A stretch of DNA of 64,000 nt from an uncultured Eubacteriales bacterium. GTDB taxonomy: Bacteria > Bacillota > Clostridia > Peptostreptococcales > Anaerovoracaceae. The notes beneath the pieces were generated by a model that was given only the letters and a program-made list of their open reading frames with translations, did no database searches and was not told the origin of the DNA. Of the stretch, positions 25,778-34,330 are shown in pieces. The first letter of the stretch is position 1. Each line of letters opens with the position of its first letter. A program made the translations under genes and the position numbers. The stretch is taken from the NCBI GenBank assembly GCA_902790905.1, contig CADATO010000005.1:1-64000 (forward strand), read 5' to 3'.

Positions 25778-25960
25778 ATGGCACAGGTCATCGTTAAAGA
25801 CAACGAGAGCTTGGAGAGTGCGCTGAAAAGATTCAAGCGTTCGTGCGCCAGAGACGGCGTTATGAGCGAACTCAGAAAGCGGGAACATTACGAGAAGCCC
25901 AGCGTGAAGAGAAAGAAGAAGTCTGAGGCTGCTCGCAAGAAGGCAAATAAGAAGTACTAG
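25778..25960 (+). CDS. rpsU: 30S ribosomal protein S21
   Basis: A 60-residue bS21. The sequence [18 protein letters not shown] and the very basic C-terminus [18 protein letters not shown] are characteristic. S21 sits near the anti-Shine-Dalgarno end of 16S rRNA and helps initiation. It is preceded by its own near-consensus promoter and a strong AGGAGG, and followed by yqeY, the usual Bacillota order. Confidence 0.97.
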   Translation: MAQVIVKDNESLESALKRFKRSCARDGVMSELRKREHYEKPSVKRKKKSEAARKKANKKY

Positions 25961-25998
25961 TTTATAGACGGATATTTCTTCGGAAAAGAGGTGTATGA

Positions 25999-26445
25999 AT
26001 GACACTGCAGGAGAGATTGACGGAAGACTTCAAGGCGGCGATGAAAGCGCACGATGAAGTGAAGAAGAACACTCTGAGTTTTGCCAGAGCAGCGATCAAG
26101 CAGGTCGAGGTCGACACACGCAAGGAAGTTGAGGACGCGGATGTACTTGCGATCCTCAAGAAGCAGGTCAAAATGAGAAAGGACGCACTCGCTGATTTTG
26201 AAAAGGCGGGGCGGACCGATCTGCTGGATTCCTACAAAGCGGAGATCGAGATCCTGGAAGCCTATCTGCCGGAACAGATGAGTGAAGAACAAATCCGGAA
26301 ACTCGTGACCGAAACGGCGGCGGAAGTCGGCGTGGAAGGCGGCAAGCAGAACATGGGCAAGCTCATGAAAAGCGTGATGCCGAAGGTCAAAGGTCTTGCG
26401 GACGGCAACACCGTACGGAAGATCATAGAAGAATTTCTAGCATAA
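25999..26445 (+). CDS. yqeY: YqeY / GatB-like domain protein
   Basis: A 148-residue protein of the YqeY family, which shares the C-terminal helical domain of the amidotransferase subunit GatB. MTLQERLTEDFKAAMKAHD and EAYLPEQMSEEQIRKLV are typical, and NMGKLMKSVMPKVKGLADG is the tRNA-contacting part in GatB. The exact role is unproven. It follows rpsU by 38 bases and ends just before a hairpin. Confidence 0.92.
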   Translation: MTLQERLTEDFKAAMKAHDEVKKNTLSFARAAIKQVEVDTRKEVEDADVLAILKKQVKMRKDALADFEKAGRTDLLDSYKAEIEILEAYLPEQMSEEQIRKLVTETAAEVGVEGGKQNMGKLMKSVMPKVKGLADGNTVRKIIEEFLA

Positions 26446-26451
26446 GCGAAA

Positions 26452-26482
26452 AAATGACCCGGAGTTGATCTGGGTCATTTGT
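26452..26482 (+). terminator. Probable terminator after yqeY
   Basis: Nine-pair perfect stem AAATGACCC/GGGTCATTT with an 11-base loop; only a short T run follows, so termination may be partial and let some transcripts continue into phoH. Confidence 0.6.
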
Positions 26483-26501
26483 ATAAGAGAGGAATCCACA
26501 T

Positions 26502-27461
26502 TTGGAAGACACCCTGAAAGTATCCCTGGAAGACGTAGACCGCGGCGAACTGTTCGGGATGATGGACCGCAATGCGGACATGATCCGGCAGGAGCTCGGT
26601 GTGAGTCTGACACAGCGCGGAGAATCGCTCCTCATCGGCGGCGAAAACCGCGTCAAGGCGGCGAAAGTGGTCCGGGAGCTGATCGATATCGTCGATGCCG
26701 GGGAATCGCTCGACAAGCAGAAGATCATTTATGTGATCGAGCTTGTCAATAAAGGCGTTTCGTACCGCGACAGCAGAGTCGGCAAGGACATCGTCTGCTT
26801 TACGCATACGGGCAAGCCGCTCAAGGCTAAGACGATCGGTCAGAAGGACTATGTCAACGCCATCGCGAACAATGACATCGTCTTCGGCATCGGACCGGCA
26901 GGCACCGGCAAGACATATCTCGCCGTCGCCATGGCGGTCGCTGCGTTCAAGAAAAAACAGGTGGAGAAGATCATCCTCGCAAGACCTGCGGTCGAGGCGG
27001 GCGAAAGCCTGGGCTTCCTGCCCGGCGATCTGCAGGAAAAGGTCGATCCGTATCTGCGACCGCTGTACGATGCGCTGTTCGATGTACTCGGCAGAGACAG
27101 TGCGGCGCGCCTGAAAGAACGCGAAGTCATCGAGATCGTGCCGCTGGCGTATATGCGCGGGCGCACCCTCGACAGATCGTTCATCATTCTCGACGAGGCG
27201 CAGAACACGACACGCGAGCAGATGAAGATGTTCCTGACGCGTATGGGGTTTGGCTCCAAGATGGTCATCACCGGCGACGTGACGCAGATCGACCTTCCGA
27301 GAGGCAAGCAGTCCGGCCTGAAAGAGGCGGAACGGATCTTAAAACGCGTCCCTGAGATCAAATTCTGTTATCTGACAGACGTTGACGTCGTGCGTCACGA
27401 ACTGGTCAGAAAGATCATTAAGGCGTATGATGAATACGCAGAGAAAAACAATAAAGAGTAA
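26502..27461 (+). CDS. phoH: PhoH family ATPase
   Basis: A 319-residue PhoH-like P-loop ATPase. Walker A is GIGPAGTGKTYLA, Walker B SFIILDEAQNTT; an N-terminal KH-like part (residues 1-95) suggests RNA binding. PhoH next to YbeY is a widely conserved pair thought to act in rRNA processing. The start is TTG at 26502 after AGAGAGGAA; no ATG or GTG gives a better fit. Confidence 0.93.
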   Translation: MEDTLKVSLEDVDRGELFGMMDRNADMIRQELGVSLTQRGESLLIGGENRVKAAKVVRELIDIVDAGESLDKQKIIYVIELVNKGVSYRDSRVGKDIVCFTHTGKPLKAKTIGQKDYVNAIANNDIVFGIGPAGTGKTYLAVAMAVAAFKKKQVEKIILARPAVEAGESLGFLPGDLQEKVDPYLRPLYDALFDVLGRDSAARLKEREVIEIVPLAYMRGRTLDRSFIILDEAQNTTREQMKMFLTRMGFGSKMVITGDVTQIDLPRGKQSGLKEAERILKRVPEIKFCYLTDVDVVRHELVRKIIKAYDEYAEKNNKE

Positions 27462-27521
27462 GTGCTGCAGGCGGAAACGCCATGCGGATGACGGCTGCCA
27501 TGAACAGGCACGGAGACAGCA

Positions 27522-27971
27522 ATGAATATCTACTATGACGGCAAGCAGCCGAAACAGGCAGACAGATTCCAGGAAGCGGCGGAACTGGTCCTTCAGAACG
27601 AAGGACTCGACCCCGCTTTTTGTGAAATCAGCGTCAGTTTTGTGGATGACGATACCATCCGGGACATCAACCGGGAAAACCGCGGCGTCGACCGCGTGAC
27701 AGATGTGCTGTCGTTCCCGCAGTTCGACGACCTGGCGGACATCGACCAGAAACGGCCGTATCTGCTGGGGGATGTGGTCCTGTGCACGGCCCAGGCGGAG
27801 CGGCAGGCGGAAGAATACGGCCATTCTGTAGACAGGGAGCTGGTCTATCTGTTCGTTCACAGCATGTGCCACCTTGTCGGATACGATCATATGGAAGAGG
27901 ATGAGAAGGCGCTCATGAGGGCTGTTGAAGAAAAAGTGATGTGCGTGCTGGACCTGACCAGAACGGAATAA
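27522..27971 (+). CDS. ybeY: Endoribonuclease YbeY (rRNA maturation)
   Basis: A 149-residue zinc-dependent ribonuclease needed for 16S rRNA 3'-end maturation and ribosome quality control. The H-x3-H-x5-H metal motif is seen as HSMCHLVGYDH, and RVTDVLSFP is the conserved substrate-side loop. It lies between phoH and a SpoIIE-type gene; in many relatives dgkA would follow. Confidence 0.95.
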   Translation: MNIYYDGKQPKQADRFQEAAELVLQNEGLDPAFCEISVSFVDDDTIRDINRENRGVDRVTDVLSFPQFDDLADIDQKRPYLLGDVVLCTAQAERQAEEYGHSVDRELVYLFVHSMCHLVGYDHMEEDEKALMRAVEEKVMCVLDLTRTE

Positions 27972-27984
27972 AGGAAAATAAGCA

Positions 27985-29865
27985 ATGCGTTTGCGGAAAA
28001 AACCAGGCTTAATTAAACAAATCATTGTACTGCTTCTGATCGGGATGATCATCATCGCGGTCCTGACGTACTTTACGCAGCTTCAGCTTGCCACCAACAG
28101 CATCCGGCAGCAGACCGAGGAAAAGGCGGAAGAGACCGGCGATGAGGTGCTCGACAGCGTCCGGGAATACCCGGCTCACACCTGGCTGGTGCGGTACTGG
28201 TATGAACATGCGGACGAGCTGGATATTGAATATGACGCAGATTACCGGCCTGGCAACAGAACGTACGAAAAGTGTGCGGTCCTTCTGGAGCGGCACCCGG
28301 GGATGCAGCTGCATTACGCGACATCTTTCGAGATCGAAAGACTGCCGGAGGAAGACCAGAAACTGTATGCGGAGATCGTCTACAGCTGGCTGATCACCAG
28401 GATCGATCAGATCAAGCAGGATCAGGACGTGGCGTTCCTGTTCTGCGTGCTGACCGATTCCGGGATTTCGGAGAATGCTTATCAGGATCAGTTCTTCCTG
28501 TTCAGCGCTGCGGAAAAGGACACGGTGCGCGGTACGGAATACCTGCAGGTCTATCCGATCGGTGTTCAGGTATCTGTTGCGGATAACGAAGAGCAACAGG
28601 AAGCGATGCGTGCTGCCGTCGAGCGGCACGAAGAGTCCGCACGCGATGCGAAGAACATAAAACCGGAAGAACATCTGGCACTGGCCGGCGATTATGTCGA
28701 TTACTACACCTATCTGATGACGATCGATAATAAGGCGGTGCTGATCGGCATGACGTACGACCTGTCCGCTATAAAAGATGAAATCCGTTTATCAACCCTG
28801 CAGGGAACGGGACTGTCGATCCTGTATCAGATCATCCTGCTGAGTATCCTGATTCTGGTTCTGTATATGTTTGCCCTGCATCCGCTGGAGGAAGTCGCCA
28901 AGAGCATCCGGGAGTATACGCAGGTCAAAGACAGCGAGTCGGTCCGGATCAATCTGACGGACAATCTGGGCGGAATCTCCGGATATGCCGTAAAGCGTAA
29001 CGAAATCGGACAGCTGACGCAGGACGTCATCGGGATGACCGCAGAGATCGATGACTACATCGAAGAAATCGAAAAGATCTCGGCGGAAAGAGAACACATT
29101 GTATTTGAACTGAATGTTGCTTCCAGGATCCAGGCGGCGGTGATGCCCAAAGCGCTTCCTGCATTCCCGGGCGAGCATATGTTTGATATGGCCGCCTCCA
29201 TGACACCTGCCAAGGAAGTCGGCGGCGATTTCTACGATTACTTCCTGATCGATGACGATCATCTTGCGGTCGTGATCGCGGATGTCAGCGGCAAGGGGAT
29301 CCCGGCGGCGCTGTTCATGATGGTATCCAAGATCATGCTCAAAAACCATCTGAAGAACGAGAAAGACCCGGCCAAAGCATTGGAACACGCAAATACAGAC
29401 ATCTGCGCGAACAATGAAATGGAAATGTTCGTGACCGTCTGGGCGGGCATCCTTGAACTATCCACCGGCAAACTGACGGCGGCCAATGCGGGCCATGAAT
29501 ACCCGGCGGTCAAAGAACCGGATGGTGCGTTCGCACTCCTCAAAGACAAACACGGATTTGTCATCGGGGGGATGCCGGGCATGAAGTATACGAACTATGA
29601 ACTCCAGCTCAGACCCGGAAGCAAGCTGTTTGTCTATACAGACGGTGTTCCTGAGGCCACCAACAGCGGCAAAGAACTGTTCGGGACTGACCGCATGATC
29701 GCGACGCTGGCAGGATGCAGCGGGGATGCGACGGCGCAGCAGATTCTGGACGGGATCGACCGGTCTGTGGAAGCATTTACCGGGGAAGAAGAGCAGTTTG
29801 ATGATCTGACGATGCTGTGCCTGGTCTACCAGGGGGACCAGCATCCCGATAACATAGAGGCATAA
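27985..29865 (+). CDS. Membrane-bound PP2C-type (SpoIIE-like) serine phosphatase
   Basis: A 626-residue signalling phosphatase. Helix 1 (about 11-29) and helix 2 (about 276-296) enclose a 245-residue extracytoplasmic sensor domain without an assigned family. A HAMP-like linker (HPLEEVAKSIREYTQ) and coiled coil lead to the PP2C/SpoIIE domain from about 380: ASRIQAAVMP, AKEVGGDFYDYF and ADVSGKGIPAALFM hold the metal aspartates, and FDDLTMLCLVY ends it. Such proteins usually dephosphorylate anti-anti-sigma factors; no STAS partner or kinase is nearby. It sits within the conserved ybeY-cdd-era run, starting 13 bases after ybeY. Confidence 0.9.
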   Translation: MRLRKKPGLIKQIIVLLLIGMIIIAVLTYFTQLQLATNSIRQQTEEKAEETGDEVLDSVREYPAHTWLVRYWYEHADELDIEYDADYRPGNRTYEKCAVLLERHPGMQLHYATSFEIERLPEEDQKLYAEIVYSWLITRIDQIKQDQDVAFLFCVLTDSGISENAYQDQFFLFSAAEKDTVRGTEYLQVYPIGVQVSVADNEEQQEAMRAAVERHEESARDAKNIKPEEHLALAGDYVDYYTYLMTIDNKAVLIGMTYDLSAIKDEIRLSTLQGTGLSILYQIILLSILILVLYMFALHPLEEVAKSIREYTQVKDSESVRINLTDNLGGISGYAVKRNEIGQLTQDVIGMTAEIDDYIEEIEKISAEREHIVFELNVASRIQAAVMPKALPAFPGEHMFDMAASMTPAKEVGGDFYDYFLIDDDHLAVVIADVSGKGIPAALFMMVSKIMLKNHLKNEKDPAKALEHANTDICANNEMEMFVTVWAGILELSTGKLTAANAGHEYPAVKEPDGAFALLKDKHGFVIGGMPGMKYTNYELQLRPGSKLFVYTDGVPEATNSGKELFGTDRMIATLAGCSGDATAQQILDGIDRSVEAFTGEEEQFDDLTMLCLVYQGDQHPDNIEA

Positions 29866-29885
29866 GAGCCGGAAAGGGGACTGTT

Positions 29886-30266
29886 ATGTATCGTGAATTG
29901 TTCCTGCAGGCGCAGGCGGTACGCGAATACGCTTATGCGCCGTATTCCAATTTCAAAGTCGGGGCAGCGCTCCTGACAAAAGAAGGCGTCATGTATACCG
30001 GCGTCAATATCGAGAACTCCTCCTATCCGGTCGGGCTTTGCGCCGAGCGCGCCGCCTTTGCGTCGGCGATCAGCCAGGGGGAGAAAGAATTCCAGGCGAT
30101 CGCCATCTGTGGCGATACCGAGGAATGCTGGCCGTGCGGGATGTGCCGCCAGTTCATGTACGAGTTCGCACCCGATCTCACAGTCGTGACCGGTTCTGAT
30201 CCGGATCACCTTGAAATCATGGATCTTTCGGAGTTGCTTCCGAATGGGTTCAAACTCGAAAAATAG
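29886..30266 (+). CDS. cdd: Cytidine deaminase
   Basis: A 126-residue homotetrameric-type cytidine deaminase making uridine from cytidine in pyrimidine salvage. The zinc site is complete: CAERAAFASAI (C and the catalytic E) and PCGMCRQ. The substrate loop YSNFKVGAALL and NIENSSYPVGLCAERA are present. It is followed by a structured intergenic element and era. Confidence 0.95.
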   Translation: MYRELFLQAQAVREYAYAPYSNFKVGAALLTKEGVMYTGVNIENSSYPVGLCAERAAFASAISQGEKEFQAIAICGDTEECWPCGMCRQFMYEFAPDLTVVTGSDPDHLEIMDLSELLPNGFKLEK

Positions 30267-30272
30267 AATAAT

Positions 30273-30416
30273 GCACTGCGAGTACAGGTGTCTTGTGCGA
30301 GGATATCCGCAACGCCGGTACTTGCCGGTGCAGAGTGAAGCGAATGCAGCGGCTTAGTACCGCTGCGTGAGGACTAAGCGAGAGCGGCCGAGCACAAGAC
30401 ACCTGTGCTCGCGTGC
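30273..30416 (+). ncRNA. Candidate structured RNA between cdd and era
   Basis: A 144-base element closed by a long stem: 30278-30298 pairs with 30392-30412 (21 positions, one G-T pair), extended by GCAC/GTGC across a one-base bulge. Inside are CCGC (30307-30310) with GCGG (30384-30387), CCGG (30315-30318) with CCGG (30325-30328), and a 7-pair hairpin GCAGCGG/CCGCTGC (30346-30366). The hairpin loop CTTAGT can pair with ACTAAG at 30373-30378, an H-type pseudoknot. No convincing coding frame spans it. The family is not recognised; a cis leader of era, an independent RNA or a folded mobile remnant are all possible. Strand is assumed from the neighbours. Confidence 0.6.
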
Positions 30417-30444
30417 GCTATACGACTTTTGAAAGGACAGATAT

Positions 30445-31341
30445 TTGAGAAGCGCATTCGTAGGCATCATCGGACGCCCCAACGTGGGCAAATCCACATT
30501 ACTGAACGCAATCCTGGGCGAGAAGGTCGCCATCGCGACGAATAAACCGCAGACTACGCGCAACACCATCCGCGGCATCTACAACGGCGAAACAGCCGGC
30601 GAACCGCTCCAGCTGGTCTTTCTGGATACCCCCGGCATCCACAAAGCCAAGCACAAACTGGGCGATTACATGACGGGCATGGCACTCGAGACACTCAAAG
30701 AAGTGGACGCGGTGCTGTTCCTCGTGGACAGCGTGCCGGACAAAGGCCCGGGAGACGCCTGGATCATCGAAAAACTCAAGGAGGTCGACACACCGCGGTT
30801 CCTCGTCATCAACAAGATCGACCTGATGGAGCCGGATGAATACCTCCGTACTTTTGAGTACTATCAGGGCCTCGGGATCTTCAAGGAAATCTACGGCATC
30901 AGCGCGAAGAACGGCGTCCATGTGCAGGATGTCATCGACGGCGTGGCAAAGGTTGCCCCGGAAGGCCCGCAGTATTTCCCGGAGGATATGATCACCGATC
31001 ATCCGGAGCGATTCCTTACAGCGGAGATCATCCGCGAGAAACTGCTGCTGTACCTGGAGGAGGAAGTGCCTCACGGGGTGGCGGTCGAGATCGAGTCGTT
31101 TGAGGAAGGCGAAGACATCACCCGCATCGGCGCGGTCATCTACTGCGAGCGCAAGAGCCACAAGAGCATCATCATCGGCAAGGGCGGCCGCAAACTCAAG
31201 GGCGTCGGCAAGGCTGCGCGCGAGGATATCGAAAAGCTGCTCGGATGCAAGGTCTTTTTAAGTCTGTGGGTGAAAATAAAAGAGAGATGGCGGGATGATG
31301 ACATCGCCCTGACCAACTTCGGCTACAGGGAGAAGTCATGA
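30445..31341 (+). CDS. era: GTPase Era
   Basis: A 298-residue GTPase that binds the 3' end of 16S rRNA and supports 30S assembly. G motifs: GRPNVGKST, TTRNTIRG, DTPGIHK and NKIDL. The C-terminal KH domain includes IIIGKGGRKLKGVG. It starts with TTG at 30445 preceded by GAAAGGA; homologues begin at the same place (RSAFVGIIGRPN). It overlaps recO by four bases. Confidence 0.96.
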   Translation: MRSAFVGIIGRPNVGKSTLLNAILGEKVAIATNKPQTTRNTIRGIYNGETAGEPLQLVFLDTPGIHKAKHKLGDYMTGMALETLKEVDAVLFLVDSVPDKGPGDAWIIEKLKEVDTPRFLVINKIDLMEPDEYLRTFEYYQGLGIFKEIYGISAKNGVHVQDVIDGVAKVAPEGPQYFPEDMITDHPERFLTAEIIREKLLLYLEEEVPHGVAVEIESFEEGEDITRIGAVIYCERKSHKSIIIGKGGRKLKGVGKAAREDIEKLLGCKVFLSLWVKIKERWRDDDIALTNFGYREKS

Positions 31342-32102
31342 TCACGGATACAAGAGGCATCGTGCTCAGACAGGTGAAGACCATCGGGGGCAGGCGCATG
31401 ATCAGCCTGTTCACCGAGCAGTACGGCAAGATCGGCGCCGGCGTGACGGTCAGCGAGCGCGGCAAGAGCCGCAATGCAGCTGCGATGAGTCCATTCGCAT
31501 ACGGCAATTACGAGCTGTACATCTCGCACGGGAGGTTTCACCTCAACAAGGGGCAGGTCATCAAGAACTTCTACCGCATCGGGGCGGATGTCGACCGCTA
31601 CATGGCAGCCGCCTACGGGCTGGAGCTCTGCGACAAACTGCTCGAGGAGGAAGTGCCGGCTAAAGATCTGTTCGAACTGACGGTCGAGTTCCTGTCGACG
31701 ATGGAGGAGAGAAAAAGCCGGTACGGGACCATCCTGCTGGCGTACAAGATCAAGCTGCTGGCGTGTCTCGGCGCGCTTCCGGTGCTCGACCGATGCGCGT
31801 GCTGCGGCAAGCCCGGAAAGCATCTTATGTTCAGCATTCCGGAGGGCGGACTCGTCTGCGAAGACTGCCTCGCCGGGATGGCGCAAGATGGCACGGATGC
31901 GTTGCTTTATAAGGTTGATTTTGTTATATTGGATATACTTGATCATATTTTGAAAAACGCTCTTTCCAGTCTGCAGAAAGCGGCGCTGGATGAGGGCCTG
32001 GAATCGCAGATCAACACGATCATAGATCGGTTCATCACGTATCATTTAGATCCGGGAGACCTGAAAGCAGGGTCCGTGCGGATCGAACAAACGGAGGTAT
32101 AA
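31338..32102 (+). CDS. recO: DNA repair protein RecO
   Basis: A 254-residue recombination mediator that helps load RecA on SSB-coated single-stranded DNA with RecR. An OB-fold N-terminus (TDTRGIVLRQVKTIGGRRMI) precedes the helical part, and the zinc-finger cysteines CACCGKPG and CEDCLAG are present. Its ATG overlaps the era stop, so translation is coupled. Confidence 0.94.
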   Translation: MITDTRGIVLRQVKTIGGRRMISLFTEQYGKIGAGVTVSERGKSRNAAAMSPFAYGNYELYISHGRFHLNKGQVIKNFYRIGADVDRYMAAAYGLELCDKLLEEEVPAKDLFELTVEFLSTMEERKSRYGTILLAYKIKLLACLGALPVLDRCACCGKPGKHLMFSIPEGGLVCEDCLAGMAQDGTDALLYKVDFVILDILDHILKNALSSLQKAALDEGLESQINTIIDRFITYHLDPGDLKAGSVRIEQTEV

Positions 32103-32105
32103 ATC

Positions 32106-32849
32106 ATGGAAGTCACACTCGAAAAGATCGAACTTGTCAAAGACCGCACAGGCGTCAGCTATAAAGAAGCGAAGGATGCGCTCGAAGCAGCGGACGGCAG
32201 CGTTGTCGACGCGATCATCAGCATCGAGGAAGTCATCGATACCGAGACATCCAAGAGCGTGCAGGATCAGGGCGCTGCAGTTGTTGAAAACGTCAAGAGC
32301 CTGGTTAAGAAGGGCAACGTCAGCAAGATCGTCGTTAAGAAGAACGACGGCGAAGTGCTGCTCAACCTGCCTGTGACCGCCGGTCTTGTCACAGCGGTCC
32401 TGGCACCGTGGGGCGTGCTGGCAGGTATCCTGTCCACATTCCTGTTCAAGTGCGTCGTTGAGGTCGTCAAGGACGACGGCACTGTCATCGACGTGACCGA
32501 CAGAGCGAACGAAGCGATGGGCAAAGCGGTCGAAAAGGGCAGCGAATGGAAAGATGCAGCCGTTGAAAAGGGCGGCGATGTCTTTGAAAAGGTCAAGAAC
32601 AGCGATGTCATGGACAAAGTCATGAACAGCGACATCGTTGAGAAAGTGAAGAACAGCGAAATTCTCGACAAGGCAGGCGACACCATCAAGGATACCGCCG
32701 AAACGCTGAAGAACAAATTCGGCAAGGGCGCTGACGAGGCTGAGGATGTCGTCGAGGAAGCTGCAGAGACCGTCGAAGAGAAGGTCGAAGAGGCAGTGGA
32801 AAAGGCGGAAGAAGTCGTCGAAGAGATCAAGGAAGAAGTCGAAGAATAA
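32106..32849 (+). CDS. DUF4342-type protein with UBA-like N-terminus and acidic repeat tail
   Basis: A 247-residue protein of unknown function. The first 45 residues resemble a UBA/EF-Ts-like fold (LVKDRTGVSYKEAKDALEAA). A central segment (about 80-125) has a hydrophobic stretch, TAGLVTAVLAPWGVLAGILS, possibly one membrane helix, matching DUF4342. The C-terminal half is charged helix with near-repeats (KVKNSDVMDKVMNSDIVEKV) and a Glu/Val-rich end. It is commonly found between recO and glyS in Clostridia. Its start is three bases after recO. Confidence 0.75.
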   Translation: MEVTLEKIELVKDRTGVSYKEAKDALEAADGSVVDAIISIEEVIDTETSKSVQDQGAAVVENVKSLVKKGNVSKIVVKKNDGEVLLNLPVTAGLVTAVLAPWGVLAGILSTFLFKCVVEVVKDDGTVIDVTDRANEAMGKAVEKGSEWKDAAVEKGGDVFEKVKNSDVMDKVMNSDIVEKVKNSEILDKAGDTIKDTAETLKNKFGKGADEAEDVVEEAAETVEEKVEEAVEKAEEVVEEIKEEVEE

Positions 32850-32894
32850 TGCGGCTTGACTGGCGGCAGTAACGTATATCTGAAGGAGGAAAAT

Positions 32895-34301
32895 ATGCAG
32901 CAGACTGTGACCATGGAAAAACTGGTCGCGCTGGCGAAGAACCGGGGTTTTGTGTATCCCGGTTCGGACATTTACGGCGGGCTTGCGAACTCCTGGGACT
33001 ATGGTCCTCTGGGAGTCGAACTGAAGAACAACGTCAAGAAGGCATGGTGGAAGAAATTCGTCCAGGAATCCAAATATAACGTTGGCCTGGATGCAGCCAT
33101 CCTGATGAACCCGAAAGTCTGGGAGGCTTCCGGCCATGTCGGCGGCTTTGCAGACCCGCTGATCGACTGCAAGGAATGCCATTCGCGTTTCCGTGCAGAC
33201 AAACTGATCGAGGACTACATGGAGTCTAAAGGCATTGCGCTGACAGAGCCGATCGATGCCTGGCCCAACGAGAAGATGGAAGAGTTCCTCGAGAAGGAGC
33301 AGGTGCCGTGCCCGGACTGCGGCAAATCCAACTTCACCGGAATCCGCCAGTTCAATCTGATGTTCAAGACGTTCCAGGGCGTTACCGAGGACACACAGTC
33401 CCAGATCTATCTGCGTCCGGAGACCGCGCAGGGCATCTTTGTCAACTTCAACAATGTCCAGCGCACATCCCGCAAGAAGATCCCGTTCGGCATCGCGCAG
33501 ATCGGTAAGTCGTTCCGTAACGAGATCACCCCGGGCAACTTCATCTTCCGTACCAGAGAGTTCGAGCAGATGGAACTCGAGTTCTTCTGCGAGCCCGGAA
33601 CGGACCTGAAATGGCACGCATACTGGAAAGATTTTTGCAAAAACTTCCTCTTGTCACTCGGTATGGACGAGAGTAATCTCAAGTTGCGAGATCATAGTCA
33701 GGAAGAACTTTCCCACTACAGCAACGCAACAACAGACATCGAGTACCTGTTCCCCTTTGGCTGGGGCGAACTGTGGGGCATCGCAGATCGTACAGATTTC
33801 GACCTCAAGCAGCACGCCGCTCATTCCGGCCAGAAGATGGAATACCTCGATCCGGCGACCAACGAGAAGTACGTCCCGTACTGCATCGAGCCGTCGCTCG
33901 GCGCGGACCGTGTTGCACTGGCGTTCCTTGCGGAGGCGTACAACGAAGAGACGATTACCAATGCGCAGGGCAACGAAGACACCCGTGTCGTCATGAAGTT
34001 CCATCCCGCTCTGGCACCGTTCAAGGCAGCCGTGTTGCCGCTCAGTAAGAAGCTGGGACCGGTCGCAGAGCCGATCCACGAAGAACTCTCCAAGTACTTC
34101 ATGGTGGACTACGATGCGAACGGCAACATCGGCAAGCGCTACCGCAGAGAGGACGAGATCGGTACGCCGTACTGCATCTGTGTCGACTTCGAGACAGAGG
34201 AAGACCACTGCGTGACCGTCCGTGACAGAGATACCATGGAACAGGTCCGCATCCCGGTGGAGGAAGTCAAAGACTATATCGCGCAGCGAATCGCATTTTA
34301 A
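32895..34301 (+). CDS. glyQS: Glycine-tRNA ligase, single-chain alpha2 type
   Basis: A 468-residue class II aminoacyl-tRNA synthetase of the dimeric type. Motif 2 [21 protein letters not shown] and motif 3 [16 protein letters not shown] are complete. The N-terminus [13 protein letters not shown] and [12 protein letters not shown] is diagnostic, and CKECHS plus CPDCGK form a zinc-knuckle-like pair in the insert. The start is ATG 32895 after AAGGAGGA. There is no room for a T-box leader (45 bases). Confidence 0.96.
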   Translation: MQQTVTMEKLVALAKNRGFVYPGSDIYGGLANSWDYGPLGVELKNNVKKAWWKKFVQESKYNVGLDAAILMNPKVWEASGHVGGFADPLIDCKECHSRFRADKLIEDYMESKGIALTEPIDAWPNEKMEEFLEKEQVPCPDCGKSNFTGIRQFNLMFKTFQGVTEDTQSQIYLRPETAQGIFVNFNNVQRTSRKKIPFGIAQIGKSFRNEITPGNFIFRTREFEQMELEFFCEPGTDLKWHAYWKDFCKNFLLSLGMDESNLKLRDHSQEELSHYSNATTDIEYLFPFGWGELWGIADRTDFDLKQHAAHSGQKMEYLDPATNEKYVPYCIEPSLGADRVALAFLAEAYNEETITNAQGNEDTRVVMKFHPALAPFKAAVLPLSKKLGPVAEPIHEELSKYFMVDYDANGNIGKRYRREDEIGTPYCICVDFETEEDHCVTVRDRDTMEQVRIPVEEVKDYIAQRIAF

Positions 34302-34330
34302 TGTATCTTGTGCGGTAAAGGAGAATAAGA

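Noticed and set aside
32106..32849. DUF4342 gene as elongation factor Ts
   Set aside because: Only the short UBA-like N-terminus resembles EF-Ts; the core EF-Ts domain is missing and the rest is a membrane-like segment with a charged tail.
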